DNA from: Aestuariivivens insulae
GTDB lineage: Bacteria > Bacteroidota > Bacteroidia > Flavobacteriales > Flavobacteriaceae
Direction of reading: 5' to 3'
DNA: 64,000 bases
Assembly (NCBI RefSeq): GCF_022662195.1
Contig: NZ_JAKMCS010000001.1
Coordinates: forward strand, 62,001 to 126,000
Shown here: one piece after another, positions 8,279 to 17,392 of the stretch
Layout: each line of letters starts with the position of its first letter
How positions within the stretch are numbered: position 1 is the first letter of the stretch
The notes under the pieces: model-generated
The model's input: the letters and a program-made list of their open reading frames with translations, nothing else
Told to the model about the DNA's origin: nothing
Databases searched by the model: none
Program-made: the position numbers and the translations under genes

Positions 8279-9342
8279 AATTAGGATTCGGATTATACAA
8301 ACATATGCTCAATTCGCAGCACTACCAATTTGCCAAACAGTGTGGAGCTACCCATTTGGTGATACATATGGTCGATTATTTTGGTCACAACGATAAGAGT
8401 GCAGATCAACCTATTGGGGGCTCCAGTGGATGGGGAAAAGCAGGAAAACAGGACGAGATATGGAGCTATGAGGAGCTAAAAGCCATCAAGGAGGAAATCA
8501 ATGCACATGGACTTGAATTGGAGGCCATTGAAAATTTTGATCCAGCACATTGGTACGATGTTCTTTTGGGGGGACCTAAACGAGACGAGCAGCTTGAAAA
8601 TCTAAAGCAGTTGATCAGAAACGTTGGCCAGGCCGGTATTCCAGTATTTGGGTATAATTTTTCACTTGCAGGGGTGTCATCAAGAAATATTGGCCCATAT
8701 GCAAGAGGTGGGGCGGTCTCTGTTGGAATGGAAGGAGCTGTTGATCAAACCCCTATACCGAATGGGATGGTATGGAACATGGTCTATGACGAGAATGCAA
8801 AGGAAGGGAACCTACCTGAGACAACCCATCAAGAATTATGGGACAGGTTAGCGTATTTCTTGGATGCAATGGTCCCTGTGGCTGAAGAGGCTGGGGTACA
8901 GCTGGCTGCCCATCCCGATGACCCTCCCATGCCCTTTGTTAGAAAATCACCGAGACTGGTATTTCAACCGGATATGTATCAAAGGTTAATCGAATTGAAA
9001 CCAAGCCCGAACAATGGACTGGAGTTCTGTTTGGGATCAATAGCAGAAATGACGGAAGGGGATGTTTACGAGGCAACAGACCAGTATACCAAGCAGAACA
9101 AGGTATCCTACATCCATTTTAGAAATGTAAAGGGTAAGGTACCCAACTATAAGGAAGTGTTTGTCGACGAAGGGGACATTGATATGTTCAAGATTTTACG
9201 GATTCTAAAAAAGAACAATTTCAATGGCGTGCTCATACCAGACCATACTCCGCAAATGAACTGTGGTGCTCCGTGGTACGCAGGAATGTCCTATGCCATG
9301 GGATATATGAAAGCAGCACTGGCCATGGTAAAGAACGAATGA
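8275..9342 (+). CDS. uxuA: Mannonate dehydratase, UxuA family
   Basis: A 355-residue TIM-barrel enzyme with UxuA signatures: VFGYNFSLAGV, AAHPDDPP, LEFCLGSIAEM, HFRNVKG, DEGDIDM and PDHTPQM. The expected Mn ligands are H213, C252, H281 and D323; their spacing agrees within two residues with that described for the Streptococcus suis enzyme (His198, Cys237, His266, Asp310), and D323 is followed by a histidine-equivalent (H324 in DH). The reaction would be D-mannonate to 2-keto-3-deoxygluconate (KDG). KDG kinase and KDPG aldolase are in the same operon, which fits perfectly. No glucuronate isomerase or fructuronate reductase is in the window, so the mannonate may come from mannose oxidation instead of glucuronate. 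Confidence 0.85.
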   Translation: MKLGFGLYKHMLNSQHYQFAKQCGATHLVIHMVDYFGHNDKSADQPIGGSSGWGKAGKQDEIWSYEELKAIKEEINAHGLELEAIENFDPAHWYDVLLGGPKRDEQLENLKQLIRNVGQAGIPVFGYNFSLAGVSSRNIGPYARGGAVSVGMEGAVDQTPIPNGMVWNMVYDENAKEGNLPETTHQELWDRLAYFLDAMVPVAEEAGVQLAAHPDDPPMPFVRKSPRLVFQPDMYQRLIELKPSPNNGLEFCLGSIAEMTEGDVYEATDQYTKQNKVSYIHFRNVKGKVPNYKEVFVDEGDIDMFKILRILKKNNFNGVLIPDHTPQMNCGAPWYAGMSYAMGYMKAALAMVKNE

Positions 9343-9397
9343 TACCGTTGACACGATAAGCACAAATTAACAATAACTGTAAGAAAACTAGCAGACT

Positions 9398-12094
9398 ATG
9401 AAAAAGGTTATAATTTCCATTGTACTTGTAGTATCATTTATGGGTCTACATCCGTTGACAGCACAAGAAACCCTAAATGTTGAGGTGGACACTTATGAGC
9501 TCCTCAAGTCACTGTCACAGTCAAAATTGGCAGACGGTCACATTCTGTTGTTCAACACCACGCATGAAGATATTGCTTGGTTGGATGAACCTGAAATTTG
9601 TAAAATTGACCGGGATGAAAAATGGTTGACCCCATATATTGAAAAGCTAAGGGAAGCTCCCGACTTTAAAATGGATATAGAACAATCTTCCATTGTCATG
9701 GAATACCTTCACCGGCATCCCGAAGAAAGAGAAGCCTTTATTGATTTTATTGACCAAGGAAGGATAGGGATTGGTGGTGCCTACGTTCAGGCATACGAAG
9801 GGATGTATTCAGGAGAATCACTTGCCAGGCAATTCTATTGGGGCGCAAAGTGGATGGAAGATAACCTTAATGGATACCAAGCCTCCACGTACTACAATGT
9901 TGACGTACCGGGCCGAACGATGCAAATGCCTCAATTAGCAAAAAAGGCTGGAGTGGAAAACTTTGTTTTTAGTAGACATATCAAGGGATTGTTCTACTGG
10001 GAGTCACCTGATGGTTCACGAGTAACATGCTATAGTCCGGGGAATCATTATATGGATTTTTACAACCTTTTGGGAATGCAAGATGAAGAAGGCATACAAA
10101 AAATGGCCAGAGATGCTGTGGATTGGTACACCTTATATAACAACTTGCCAACGAAAAACCCTGTAATGCCCGTTATGCTTAATTATGAGTTCATTTGGGA
10201 CCAGACCCCTGTGGAAAATTTAGAGCCATTTATTAAAAAGTGGAACGGGATTCAGTACATAACAGCTGCTGGTAGAAAAAAAATTAAGATCAACTTGCCA
10301 AAGATAATCCATTCAACCGCTGATGAATTCTTTGAAAAAGTGGAAAAGACAACCCTTCCAGAGAAGGTAATCAAAGGAGAGCGTCCCAATATGTGGGTCT
10401 ATATACATGGAGCATCCCATCAGCAAGCTTTAAAGGCCAGTAGGGAAGGGGATATTTTACTAACCCAGGCAGAAAAGTTTGCCACAATCAATGCGCTTTT
10501 GGATGGAAGCTTTGACAAGTATCCTGCCGAAAAGCTAAAAAGAGCCTGGGAGGCAAAGATTTATCCCGATCATGGATGGGGTGGTAAAGGAGGGGATGTC
10601 ACCGATCGTACATTTTTACAAAAATTCATTTATGCGAGGTCTGAGGCCAACAGCGTGCTCGAATCATCAATTACAGATATTGCTGGAAGGATTGAACATG
10701 GTGATCAAAAGGGAATACCTATTGTGGTTTTCAATAGTTTAAGTTGGAATCGAAGCGGTATCGTGAATTTTGATATCAAGTTCGATCAGGCTAAGGCCTA
10801 TGGGTTCAAACTATTCAACAGCTTGAATAAAGCGATTCCGTTTCAAAAATCACACGTGGAACGTTACCCTGACAATTCGATTAAATCCGTAAGAATAAAT
10901 TTTGAGGCCCAAAAAGTGCCATCCATTGGATTTGAAACATTCTATATGGAACTATCAGAAGATGAACGTTCTATAGTGTCTACTGATTTTGATAATACCA
11001 TTGAGAATGCTTACTATCGATTGCGCTTTGGTGACGGTGGTTTGGAAGGAATCTTCGATAAGGAGCTTGGCGTTGAACTTATAGACTCACGTAAATTCAA
11101 AGCGGGGGAGATTTTTGCTTTGAACTCCGTGGGAAACGGAGCTGGGGAATTCTCCGAGGTGCAGCAGCCGGATACCAAATTCTTTGATAGACTGTCAACG
11201 TCCAAAACCAAGTGGTCCATTCAGGAAGAAGGGCCTGTGTTCACATCGATTGTAATGCGACAGCCCATGCAAGATGCCATTGTTGAAATGAAAGTCAAAC
11301 TCTACCATACTACAAAGAAAATTGATTTTGATGTGGATCTTTTGAATTGGAACGGTACCATGTTCCGTGAATTCAGAATCGCCTTCCCACTTGATCTTGA
11401 CAACGGAAAGGTGACGTACGAAGTCCCTTTTGGTGCAGTAACTGTAGGTGAGGATGAGTTGGAAGGAACGGGAGGTGAATTTTATAAAGGGGAAGTCAAC
11501 AAAATACGTCCAAGAGCCATCGGTAATTGGATTTCAGCCAGTGATTCGGATTATGGCGTGACCATTGCTTCCTCAGTCGTCACCGCTGATTGGCAAGACC
11601 CTACCGATTCTTTGAGCCAAAAAACAATATTACAGCCCATTCTGTTGGCCTCTAGAAAGAGTTGTCATCATGAAGGCAACGATTACCATCAAACCGGTGA
11701 CCACAGTTTTTCGTTCAGTCTGACATCCCACAAGCCAGGGTGGAGGAACGGACGTCAATTTGGAACAGCCCATAACGAAAAATTTCAAAAGGTAGTGGAT
11801 CCTGTTCGGTATAGGATAGGTGTACTGCCCAACAAGCAAAGCTTCTTTAGTGTCAGCGACAGTAATTTGGTTATCAGCACCTTAAAGAAAGCAGAGGATG
11901 ATAATAAAGTTGTTATGAGGATTTTTGAGGCCGATGGACAGGATTCCGAAGCCAAAATCAATGTTTTCAATACCGTGGACCGGGCATGGCGTACCTCTTT
12001 GATAGAAAAAACAGAAAGTGAATTAAGGGCGAAGGACAACACCATTTCCATAGAAGTGGGGCATAACGCCATTGAGACCTTAAAATTTAAATAA
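9398..12094 (+). CDS. GH38-like alpha-mannosidase, exported
   Basis: An 898-residue protein with a Sec signal peptide (residues 1-23, ending LTAQ), so periplasmic or beyond. The N-terminal catalytic region shows GH38 hallmarks: H56-E-D58 (the His-x-Asp zinc pair), the nucleophile motif YNVDVPGRTMQMPQL with D169, and a likely third zinc His in YIHGASHQQ (H337 or H341). The C-terminal half is beta-rich, as in GH38. Overall sequence is divergent, so the bond cleaved is uncertain: GH38 covers alpha-mannosidases and mannosylglycerate hydrolases. The window-edge gene at 1-588 is a paralogue. It sits 55 nt after uxuA and 22 nt before the GH76-like gene, consistent with feeding mannose to the oxidative pathway. 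Confidence 0.78.
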   Translation: MKKVIISIVLVVSFMGLHPLTAQETLNVEVDTYELLKSLSQSKLADGHILLFNTTHEDIAWLDEPEICKIDRDEKWLTPYIEKLREAPDFKMDIEQSSIVMEYLHRHPEEREAFIDFIDQGRIGIGGAYVQAYEGMYSGESLARQFYWGAKWMEDNLNGYQASTYYNVDVPGRTMQMPQLAKKAGVENFVFSRHIKGLFYWESPDGSRVTCYSPGNHYMDFYNLLGMQDEEGIQKMARDAVDWYTLYNNLPTKNPVMPVMLNYEFIWDQTPVENLEPFIKKWNGIQYITAAGRKKIKINLPKIIHSTADEFFEKVEKTTLPEKVIKGERPNMWVYIHGASHQQALKASREGDILLTQAEKFATINALLDGSFDKYPAEKLKRAWEAKIYPDHGWGGKGGDVTDRTFLQKFIYARSEANSVLESSITDIAGRIEHGDQKGIPIVVFNSLSWNRSGIVNFDIKFDQAKAYGFKLFNSLNKAIPFQKSHVERYPDNSIKSVRINFEAQKVPSIGFETFYMELSEDERSIVSTDFDNTIENAYYRLRFGDGGLEGIFDKELGVELIDSRKFKAGEIFALNSVGNGAGEFSEVQQPDTKFFDRLSTSKTKWSIQEEGPVFTSIVMRQPMQDAIVEMKVKLYHTTKKIDFDVDLLNWNGTMFREFRIAFPLDLDNGKVTYEVPFGAVTVGEDELEGTGGEFYKGEVNKIRPRAIGNWISASDSDYGVTIASSVVTADWQDPTDSLSQKTILQPILLASRKSCHHEGNDYHQTGDHSFSFSLTSHKPGWRNGRQFGTAHNEKFQKVVDPVRYRIGVLPNKQSFFSVSDSNLVISTLKKAEDDNKVVMRIFEADGQDSEAKINVFNTVDRAWRTSLIEKTESELRAKDNTISIEVGHNAIETLKFK

Positions 12095-12116
12095 TGAAGC
12101 AAAACCCAATACAGTC

Positions 12117-13511
12117 ATGAAAAGAAGAAAATTTGTAAAGGCAACAGGTAGTTACAGCATTTTGCTAGCGGCTGCTGGTGCTCTTACGGCTTGCGGAGCA
12201 TCAACAAACGGGAAAGACGAGGACAAGGAACTCTTGGAGCAATCCATCAAAGCTTTCAAAAGATTTTCAGAGGTATGGGATTTCCAAGACTTTTGGAAAC
12301 GAGGCAACACTTTTGATGCTTGTCTGGTCTTTGTTTCAGCAATGGTTCAAAGATGGCCAGACAATGACGAAGTCAATGTAATTCAAGACCAAGTTCGCAA
12401 CATGTTGGAAGAAAATCTTTCCTTCTTTGCCAGCTATGACCCTGGGACCCTATGGGCGGATGATTTTGGTTGGTGGGGCTTAATGGGGCTCAACGCGCGC
12501 AAACATTTGCTCAATATGGGGGACAAGGAACTTGCCGACAAATATTTGAAACTCTCGGTGGATTTATGTTGGGAATATAAAAAGAAGACCGCCTATGACC
12601 ATTCCGAGACAGGAAACCCCGTGCCGCATGGATGCAGGAACGGTGATGCCAATGGCGATAGCAAGGGGGTAAAAAATACTGTTACGAACGTACTGCTGTT
12701 CCTTCTTTCTTCACGGATTTATCGTTTAACACTCACTGAAGGGATGGAGGACAACGATAAGTATCTTGAAATGGCCTACAAACAATGGAAATGGTTTGAT
12801 CAGTGGTTTAAGTTAAAGGAGTATGAATATTTAAAAGAGATATCCGCTTCAGCTGCTATGGTACAAGAGCGACCGATGGCATTTTTTGAGGGTTCTGATT
12901 ATCAGGAAAAAATACATCCGCCATGGGCAGAAGGTTGGGTATGGTCAGGGGATCAAGGGATGTTAATAGCGGCATTGACCGATATGTACGGGCTGAGCTC
13001 ACATCTTGGCTCCTATATCGGAAGGAATCGTCTTGACCCGGAATTCAATGAAATGGACTTCAGAGCCCGGATTAACTCCATAATTCAAAAATTGGGTAAT
13101 GGCGTCAAGAAAGCACTTGTAGGAAATAGTGACCATATTATTAGAGAAGCCCCATGCCTGTCAAGTTTTGGACCACAACACGGCAATGATTATGTTGCGG
13201 GACGGGGTATCCTTCTTCGGTATATCAGTGCGGATGAAGAGAGAAAGATGACGGGAATCGACTGGAACCTGCCCATACAGAAGACATTGGAGGCCGTGTG
13301 GAATACCAGGGATATATCCAACAATCAATTTTCCGCTGAGTTTACGACAGTTGATGCAGACAAGAAATATATAGAGCAGTTTCGAGAATTATGGGGGCTC
13401 GCAGATAATGTACATACTTGGGACCTGGATAAAATGCAAGAAAAGAATAGATTGGGAGTTTGCCAAGCTATTGGATTGGACATACTTGGGGCGGCAATAA
13501 AAATGAAGTGA
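12117..13511 (+). CDS. GH76-like (alpha/alpha)6-barrel glycosidase, lipoprotein
   Basis: A 464-residue protein. The N-terminus MKRRKFVKATGSY is Tat-like, and the hydrophobic stretch ends in LTAC, a good lipobox, so it is probably a lipoprotein. Motifs match GH76 endo-alpha-1,6-mannanases: WADDFGWWGLMGLNA (paired aspartates expected to be nucleophile and acid/base), KNTVTNVLLFLLSSRIYRLT, GWVWSGDQGMLIAALTDMY and a C-terminal GRGILLRYI. Proposed role: internal cleavage of alpha-mannan-like chains near the membrane, upstream of the GH38 exo-enzyme. Sequence is divergent enough that another GH with the same barrel (for example GH88/105-like) cannot be fully excluded, but the combination of motifs favours GH76. 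Confidence 0.72.
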   Translation: MKRRKFVKATGSYSILLAAAGALTACGASTNGKDEDKELLEQSIKAFKRFSEVWDFQDFWKRGNTFDACLVFVSAMVQRWPDNDEVNVIQDQVRNMLEENLSFFASYDPGTLWADDFGWWGLMGLNARKHLLNMGDKELADKYLKLSVDLCWEYKKKTAYDHSETGNPVPHGCRNGDANGDSKGVKNTVTNVLLFLLSSRIYRLTLTEGMEDNDKYLEMAYKQWKWFDQWFKLKEYEYLKEISASAAMVQERPMAFFEGSDYQEKIHPPWAEGWVWSGDQGMLIAALTDMYGLSSHLGSYIGRNRLDPEFNEMDFRARINSIIQKLGNGVKKALVGNSDHIIREAPCLSSFGPQHGNDYVAGRGILLRYISADEERKMTGIDWNLPIQKTLEAVWNTRDISNNQFSAEFTTVDADKKYIEQFRELWGLADNVHTWDLDKMQEKNRLGVCQAIGLDILGAAIKMK

Positions 13512-13576
13512 CCTGTTTTGAGCCAATCGTTCAGGGGCTAACAAAGAAAAAATAAACTGATACAAAGAATTTTATT

Positions 13577-14623
13577 ATGAAAAGAGTTGTGACATTTGGG
13601 GAGATAATGCTACGATTGGCACCTCCTGGATTTTTAAGGTTTTCACAGACAATTTCGTTTGATGCGGTATATGGTGGGGGAGAATCCAATGTGGCTGTAT
13701 CCTTGGCCAATTATGGGGTCCCCGTGGACTTTGTGACTCGCCTTCCCAAGAACGATATTGGGGAGTGTGCACTCATGGAGATGCGCAAGCGTGGTGTGGG
13801 CACTGATAAAATCATCTATGGAGGTGATAGACTGGGCATCTATTTTTTGGAGACCGGAGCAGTTTCGCGCGGCAGTAAAGTGGTATATGATCGCGCACAT
13901 TCGGCCATAGCCGAGATAGAAAAGGGCATGGTGGACTGGAATTCTGTATTTAAGGATGTGGAATGGTTCCACTGGACTGGAATTACGCCTGCCATTTCAC
14001 AAGGTGCTGCGGATGCATGCTTGGAGGCCGTAAAAGCGGCCAGTGATATGGGTGTGACCATATCTACAGACCTTAATTATAGGGCAAAACTTTGGAACTA
14101 TTGTGATGAATCCAAACGAGAGGAAATCATGTCCGAGCTAACTTCTCATTGTGATATTGTTCTGGGTAACGAAGAGGATGCCGAAAAGCACTTCGGTATA
14201 AAACCTGAAGGATTGGACATTACCACCCAGGGTGAGCATGTAAAGGCAGAGGCATTCCTATCGGTCTGTGAGCAAATGATGAAAAGGTTTCCTAGGGCTA
14301 AAAAAGTGATTACTACCTTAAGAGGTTCTCTCTCAGCTTCCCATAACACTTGGGCAGGGGTTCTATACGATGGGGAGACGATGTACAAGTCACCCGAATA
14401 CCAGATAACACACATTGTGGACCGCGTAGGAGGAGGTGATTCCTTCATGGGCGGATTGATATATGGATTGCTCAAATACCCTGAGGATGACCAAAATGCA
14501 TTGAACTTTGCGGTAGCGGCTTCCTGCTTGAAACATACGATAAAAGGGGATGCTAATTTGGTGACAGTTGCCGAAGTGGAAAAATTAATGGGCGGAGACG
14601 CTTCTGGACGGGTAGCCCGATAA
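13577..14623 (+). CDS. kdgK: 2-keto-3-deoxygluconate kinase (PfkB family)
   Basis: A 348-residue ribokinase-family sugar kinase. Evidence: N-terminal VTFGEIMLRLAPPG, VYGGGESNVAVSLANYG, STDLNYRAKLW, and the C-terminal anion-hole motif VGGGDSFMGG (284-293) with catalytic base D288. The SDLNYR-type motif and the context with UxuA and a KDPG aldolase identify it as KDG kinase: KDG plus ATP to KDPG. Cytoplasmic. It follows the GH76 gene by 65 nt and is separated from the aldolase gene by only 17 nt. Size and motifs are normal for the family. Confidence 0.9.
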   Translation: MKRVVTFGEIMLRLAPPGFLRFSQTISFDAVYGGGESNVAVSLANYGVPVDFVTRLPKNDIGECALMEMRKRGVGTDKIIYGGDRLGIYFLETGAVSRGSKVVYDRAHSAIAEIEKGMVDWNSVFKDVEWFHWTGITPAISQGAADACLEAVKAASDMGVTISTDLNYRAKLWNYCDESKREEIMSELTSHCDIVLGNEEDAEKHFGIKPEGLDITTQGEHVKAEAFLSVCEQMMKRFPRAKKVITTLRGSLSASHNTWAGVLYDGETMYKSPEYQITHIVDRVGGGDSFMGGLIYGLLKYPEDDQNALNFAVAASCLKHTIKGDANLVTVAEVEKLMGGDASGRVAR

Positions 14624-14640
14624 AAAACTAAATTGAGACT

Positions 14641-15309
14641 ATGGCACAATTTTCAAGAATTGATGTAGTAAATACAATGAGGGATACGGGAATGGTCCCC
14701 CTTTTTTACCATCCCGATATCGAATTGGGCAAAAAAGTGCTTAAAGCTTGCTATGATGGCGGAGCACGTTTAATGGAGTTTACCGCAAGAGGCGATTATG
14801 CCTTTGAGGTATTTGCTGAACTCAATAAATATGCGATGAAGGAACTTCCGGGAATGATCATGGGAGTGGGTTCCATAACCGATGCCGCTGCCGCTAGCTT
14901 GTTCATGCAGATGGGAGCCAATTTTATTGTGACGCCCTCATTTAGGGAAGATATCGCAATAGTTTGCAATAGGCGCAAGGTCCTTTGGACCCCTGGTTGT
15001 GGATCCTTGACAGAAATAAATGCTGCGGAGGAATTAGGTTGTGAAATGGTAAAGTTGTTTCCTGGATCTACCTATGGGCCGAGTTTTGTAAAAGCGATTA
15101 AAGGTCCTCAACCATGGACATGTGTTATGCCAACAGGAGGGGTAAGTACAGAAAGGGAAAACCTTGAGGCTTGGTTTGCTTCGGGTGTCACCTGTGTTGG
15201 AATAGGTTCTAAGTTGATATCTAAAGAACTTTTGGAACATGAGGACTATGAGTCAATGAAAAATGCAGTACGAAAAGTTCTGGATACCATTGCTCTGGTA
15301 AAAAAATGA
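14641..15309 (+). CDS. eda: KDPG/KHG aldolase
   Basis: A 222-residue class I aldolase of the Eda family. The Schiff-base lysine is K138 in EMVKLFPG, E47 in LMEFTARG matches the catalytic Glu, and MPTGGVS is the phosphate-binding loop. Reaction: KDPG to pyruvate plus glyceraldehyde-3-phosphate. It ends the tightly spaced gene run that began before base 1; the next gene is 355 nt away, so a transcript end near here is likely. With kdgK and uxuA it completes the lower part of the mannonate/Entner-Doudoroff branch. Confidence 0.9.
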   Translation: MAQFSRIDVVNTMRDTGMVPLFYHPDIELGKKVLKACYDGGARLMEFTARGDYAFEVFAELNKYAMKELPGMIMGVGSITDAAAASLFMQMGANFIVTPSFREDIAIVCNRRKVLWTPGCGSLTEINAAEELGCEMVKLFPGSTYGPSFVKAIKGPQPWTCVMPTGGVSTERENLEAWFASGVTCVGIGSKLISKELLEHEDYESMKNAVRKVLDTIALVKK

Positions 15310-15664
15310 AAAAAGAGCCTCAATACGGTCAAACATATGGCTATCAGTAATTTAGTTTAGTTTTTAGTTGGAGGGAACTGGCCCGAAAAAATTTGGGTCG
15401 GTTTCCTACTAAACCTCATTAATGAATTGAGATGATATGGGTGAACTTCTTCAAAGTCAATAAACGCTTATCAGAAGATTCAAATTATGTTGTCGTTTTA
15501 TCGATTTTATCCATTGTTGAATGAATATTAACAAAATTCACTTCTTTTTTCTCAATGGAACAAAAATGTTGGCATATTTAAGAAGATTTATGAAAAATCA
15601 GGGTTCCGGATGTGGATAAAATACCTAGTCATCGATAACCTAAAAGAATAAACAAAAAGTAGAA
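15310..15664. other. Intergenic gap between eda and the GMC gene, with one hairpin
   Basis: No open reading frame of note. At 15374-15406 an imperfect hairpin can form (GGAA CTGGCCC pairs with GGGTCGG T TTCC, ten-base loop with AAAAAATTT). It lacks a T-tract, so it may be an RNA-stabilising or weak terminating structure after eda. A promoter for the GMC gene should lie in 15480-15660, but I could not find a convincing TTG/TAnnTTTG pair. Confidence 0.4.
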
Positions 15665-17389
15665 ATGCAGATAATAGAAAATGCAAAGATATACGACGCC
15701 ATTATTGTGGGGTCTGGAGCAGGAGGAGGTATGGCTGCAAAAACCTTGGCTGATGCTGGTTTAAACATTGCCATCGTAGAAGCTGGACCTTTTTTTGATC
15801 CTGCGGATCCTAAGCAGCAAACACAGTTAAAGTGGTCGTGGGAATCCGAAAGAAGAGGAAAGGCTACACGTTTCAGGCCTTTTGGTGATTTTGATGCCGC
15901 CTATGGAGGGTGGGATATAGAAGGTGAGCCCTATACGCACAAAGAAGGTACCAAGTTTGATTGGTTTAGATCCCATATGTTAGGGGGGAGAACCAATCAT
16001 TGGGGACGTATTTCATTACGTTTCGGCCCTGATGATTTTAAGCATAAGAGCATTGATGGGTACGGCGATGACTGGCCCATTGGGTATGATGATGTAAAGC
16101 CTTACTACGATAAGGTGGATAAATTGATAGGGGTTTTTGGAACCAATGAGGGGCTTCGAAACGATCCTGATGGTTATTTTCTTCCTCCTCCCAAACCACG
16201 ATTGCATGAGCTTTTCTATATCAAGGGCGCGCGCAAATCCGGGGTTCCCGTGTATCCTTCTCGGATGTCCATGTTGACCAAACGGATAAATGACCAAAGG
16301 GGAGTATGTTTTTATTGTGGCCAGTGCAATAGGGCATGTCAAGTATATGCTGATTTCTCAGCAGGTACATGTCTTATATTTCCAGCTCAAAAGAGCAGGG
16401 GACAGGTAGATCTTTTTGTAAACAGTGTGGTTCGCGAGGTGACAACGGATGATGAAGGAAGGGCCACAGGAGTATCCTATATCAACAAGGAAGACCGTAA
16501 GGAGTACCAACTTAAGGGAAGAACGGTCATTTTAGCCGCCTCGGCATGCAGTACTGCTAGAATCCTTCTTAATTCAAAGAGCGAACAGCATCCCAATGGA
16601 TTGGGGAACAGTAGTGATCATGTGGGAAAATATCTTCATGATTCAACTGGTGCGGATAGAGCGGCGTTTATTCCCGACCTAATGAACAGGAAAGTTTCCT
16701 ATAATGAGGATGGGGTTGGTGGCATGCATGTTTACTCACCATGGTGGGGCGATAATTCCAAATTGGATTTTCCAAGGGGTTATCACCTTGAAATCTGGGG
16801 CGGAATGGGTATGCCAAGTTATGGATTTGGTTTCAATGTAAACGACTTTAACAAATTCTTCGGGACTAAAGTAGGCGGGTATGGCGACATGCTTCGTAGT
16901 GACGCCAAAAAATATTATGGAGCCGTGGTGGGTGTTTCCGCAAGAGGGGAATCCGTTGCGCGAAAGGACAATTATTGTGAAATCGATCCTTCCGTGGTCG
17001 ATGAATGGGGCATTCCTGTGCTAAGATTCCGCTACAAATGGTCCGATTTGGAAAGAAACCAAGCTCGACATGCACACGATACTTTCGAAGAGATCTTGAC
17101 CAATATGGGGGGAGAGTTATTGGGAACTAAACCTGGACGGGAACAAGACTATGGTTTACACACTCCTGGACGTATCATTCACGAAGTTGGAACCACCCGC
17201 ATGGGCGACGACCCAAAGACTTCGGTAACCAACAAATATCAGCAGTTGCATGATGTGGACAATGTGTTCATCGTGGATGCAGGAGTATTCACATCACAAG
17301 CTGACAAAAACTGTACCTGGACTATCTTGGCACTTTCGTGGCGGGCTTCCGATTACATTGTAGATCAACTCAAAAAACAAAATATATAG
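15665..17389 (+). CDS. GMC-family FAD oxidoreductase with cysteine cluster
   Basis: A 574-residue GMC flavoenzyme. The FAD motif is VGSGAGGGMAAKTL (GxGxxG at 16-21) followed by E39. C-terminal active-site residues are H506 in HEVGTTRMG and N549 in DKNCTWTILAL. Between the FAD and substrate domains are C215, C218, C221, C225 and C236 (CFYCGQCNRAC then GTC), which resembles the iron-sulfur-bearing insert of membrane-linked sugar dehydrogenases. There is no signal peptide of its own; the small subunit 3 nt downstream has a Tat-type signal and could carry it out as a folded hitch-hiker. Likely oxidises a sugar or glycoside (C1 or C3), passing electrons to a cytochrome not seen in this window. Confidence 0.82.
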   Translation: MQIIENAKIYDAIIVGSGAGGGMAAKTLADAGLNIAIVEAGPFFDPADPKQQTQLKWSWESERRGKATRFRPFGDFDAAYGGWDIEGEPYTHKEGTKFDWFRSHMLGGRTNHWGRISLRFGPDDFKHKSIDGYGDDWPIGYDDVKPYYDKVDKLIGVFGTNEGLRNDPDGYFLPPPKPRLHELFYIKGARKSGVPVYPSRMSMLTKRINDQRGVCFYCGQCNRACQVYADFSAGTCLIFPAQKSRGQVDLFVNSVVREVTTDDEGRATGVSYINKEDRKEYQLKGRTVILAASACSTARILLNSKSEQHPNGLGNSSDHVGKYLHDSTGADRAAFIPDLMNRKVSYNEDGVGGMHVYSPWWGDNSKLDFPRGYHLEIWGGMGMPSYGFGFNVNDFNKFFGTKVGGYGDMLRSDAKKYYGAVVGVSARGESVARKDNYCEIDPSVVDEWGIPVLRFRYKWSDLERNQARHAHDTFEEILTNMGGELLGTKPGREQDYGLHTPGRIIHEVGTTRMGDDPKTSVTNKYQQLHDVDNVFIVDAGVFTSQADKNCTWTILALSWRASDYIVDQLKKQNI

Positions 17390-17392
17390 ATT

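Noticed and set aside
15374-15406. Rho-independent terminator after eda
   Set aside because: The hairpin is imperfect and lacks a T-tract; kept only as a note in the intergenic feature.
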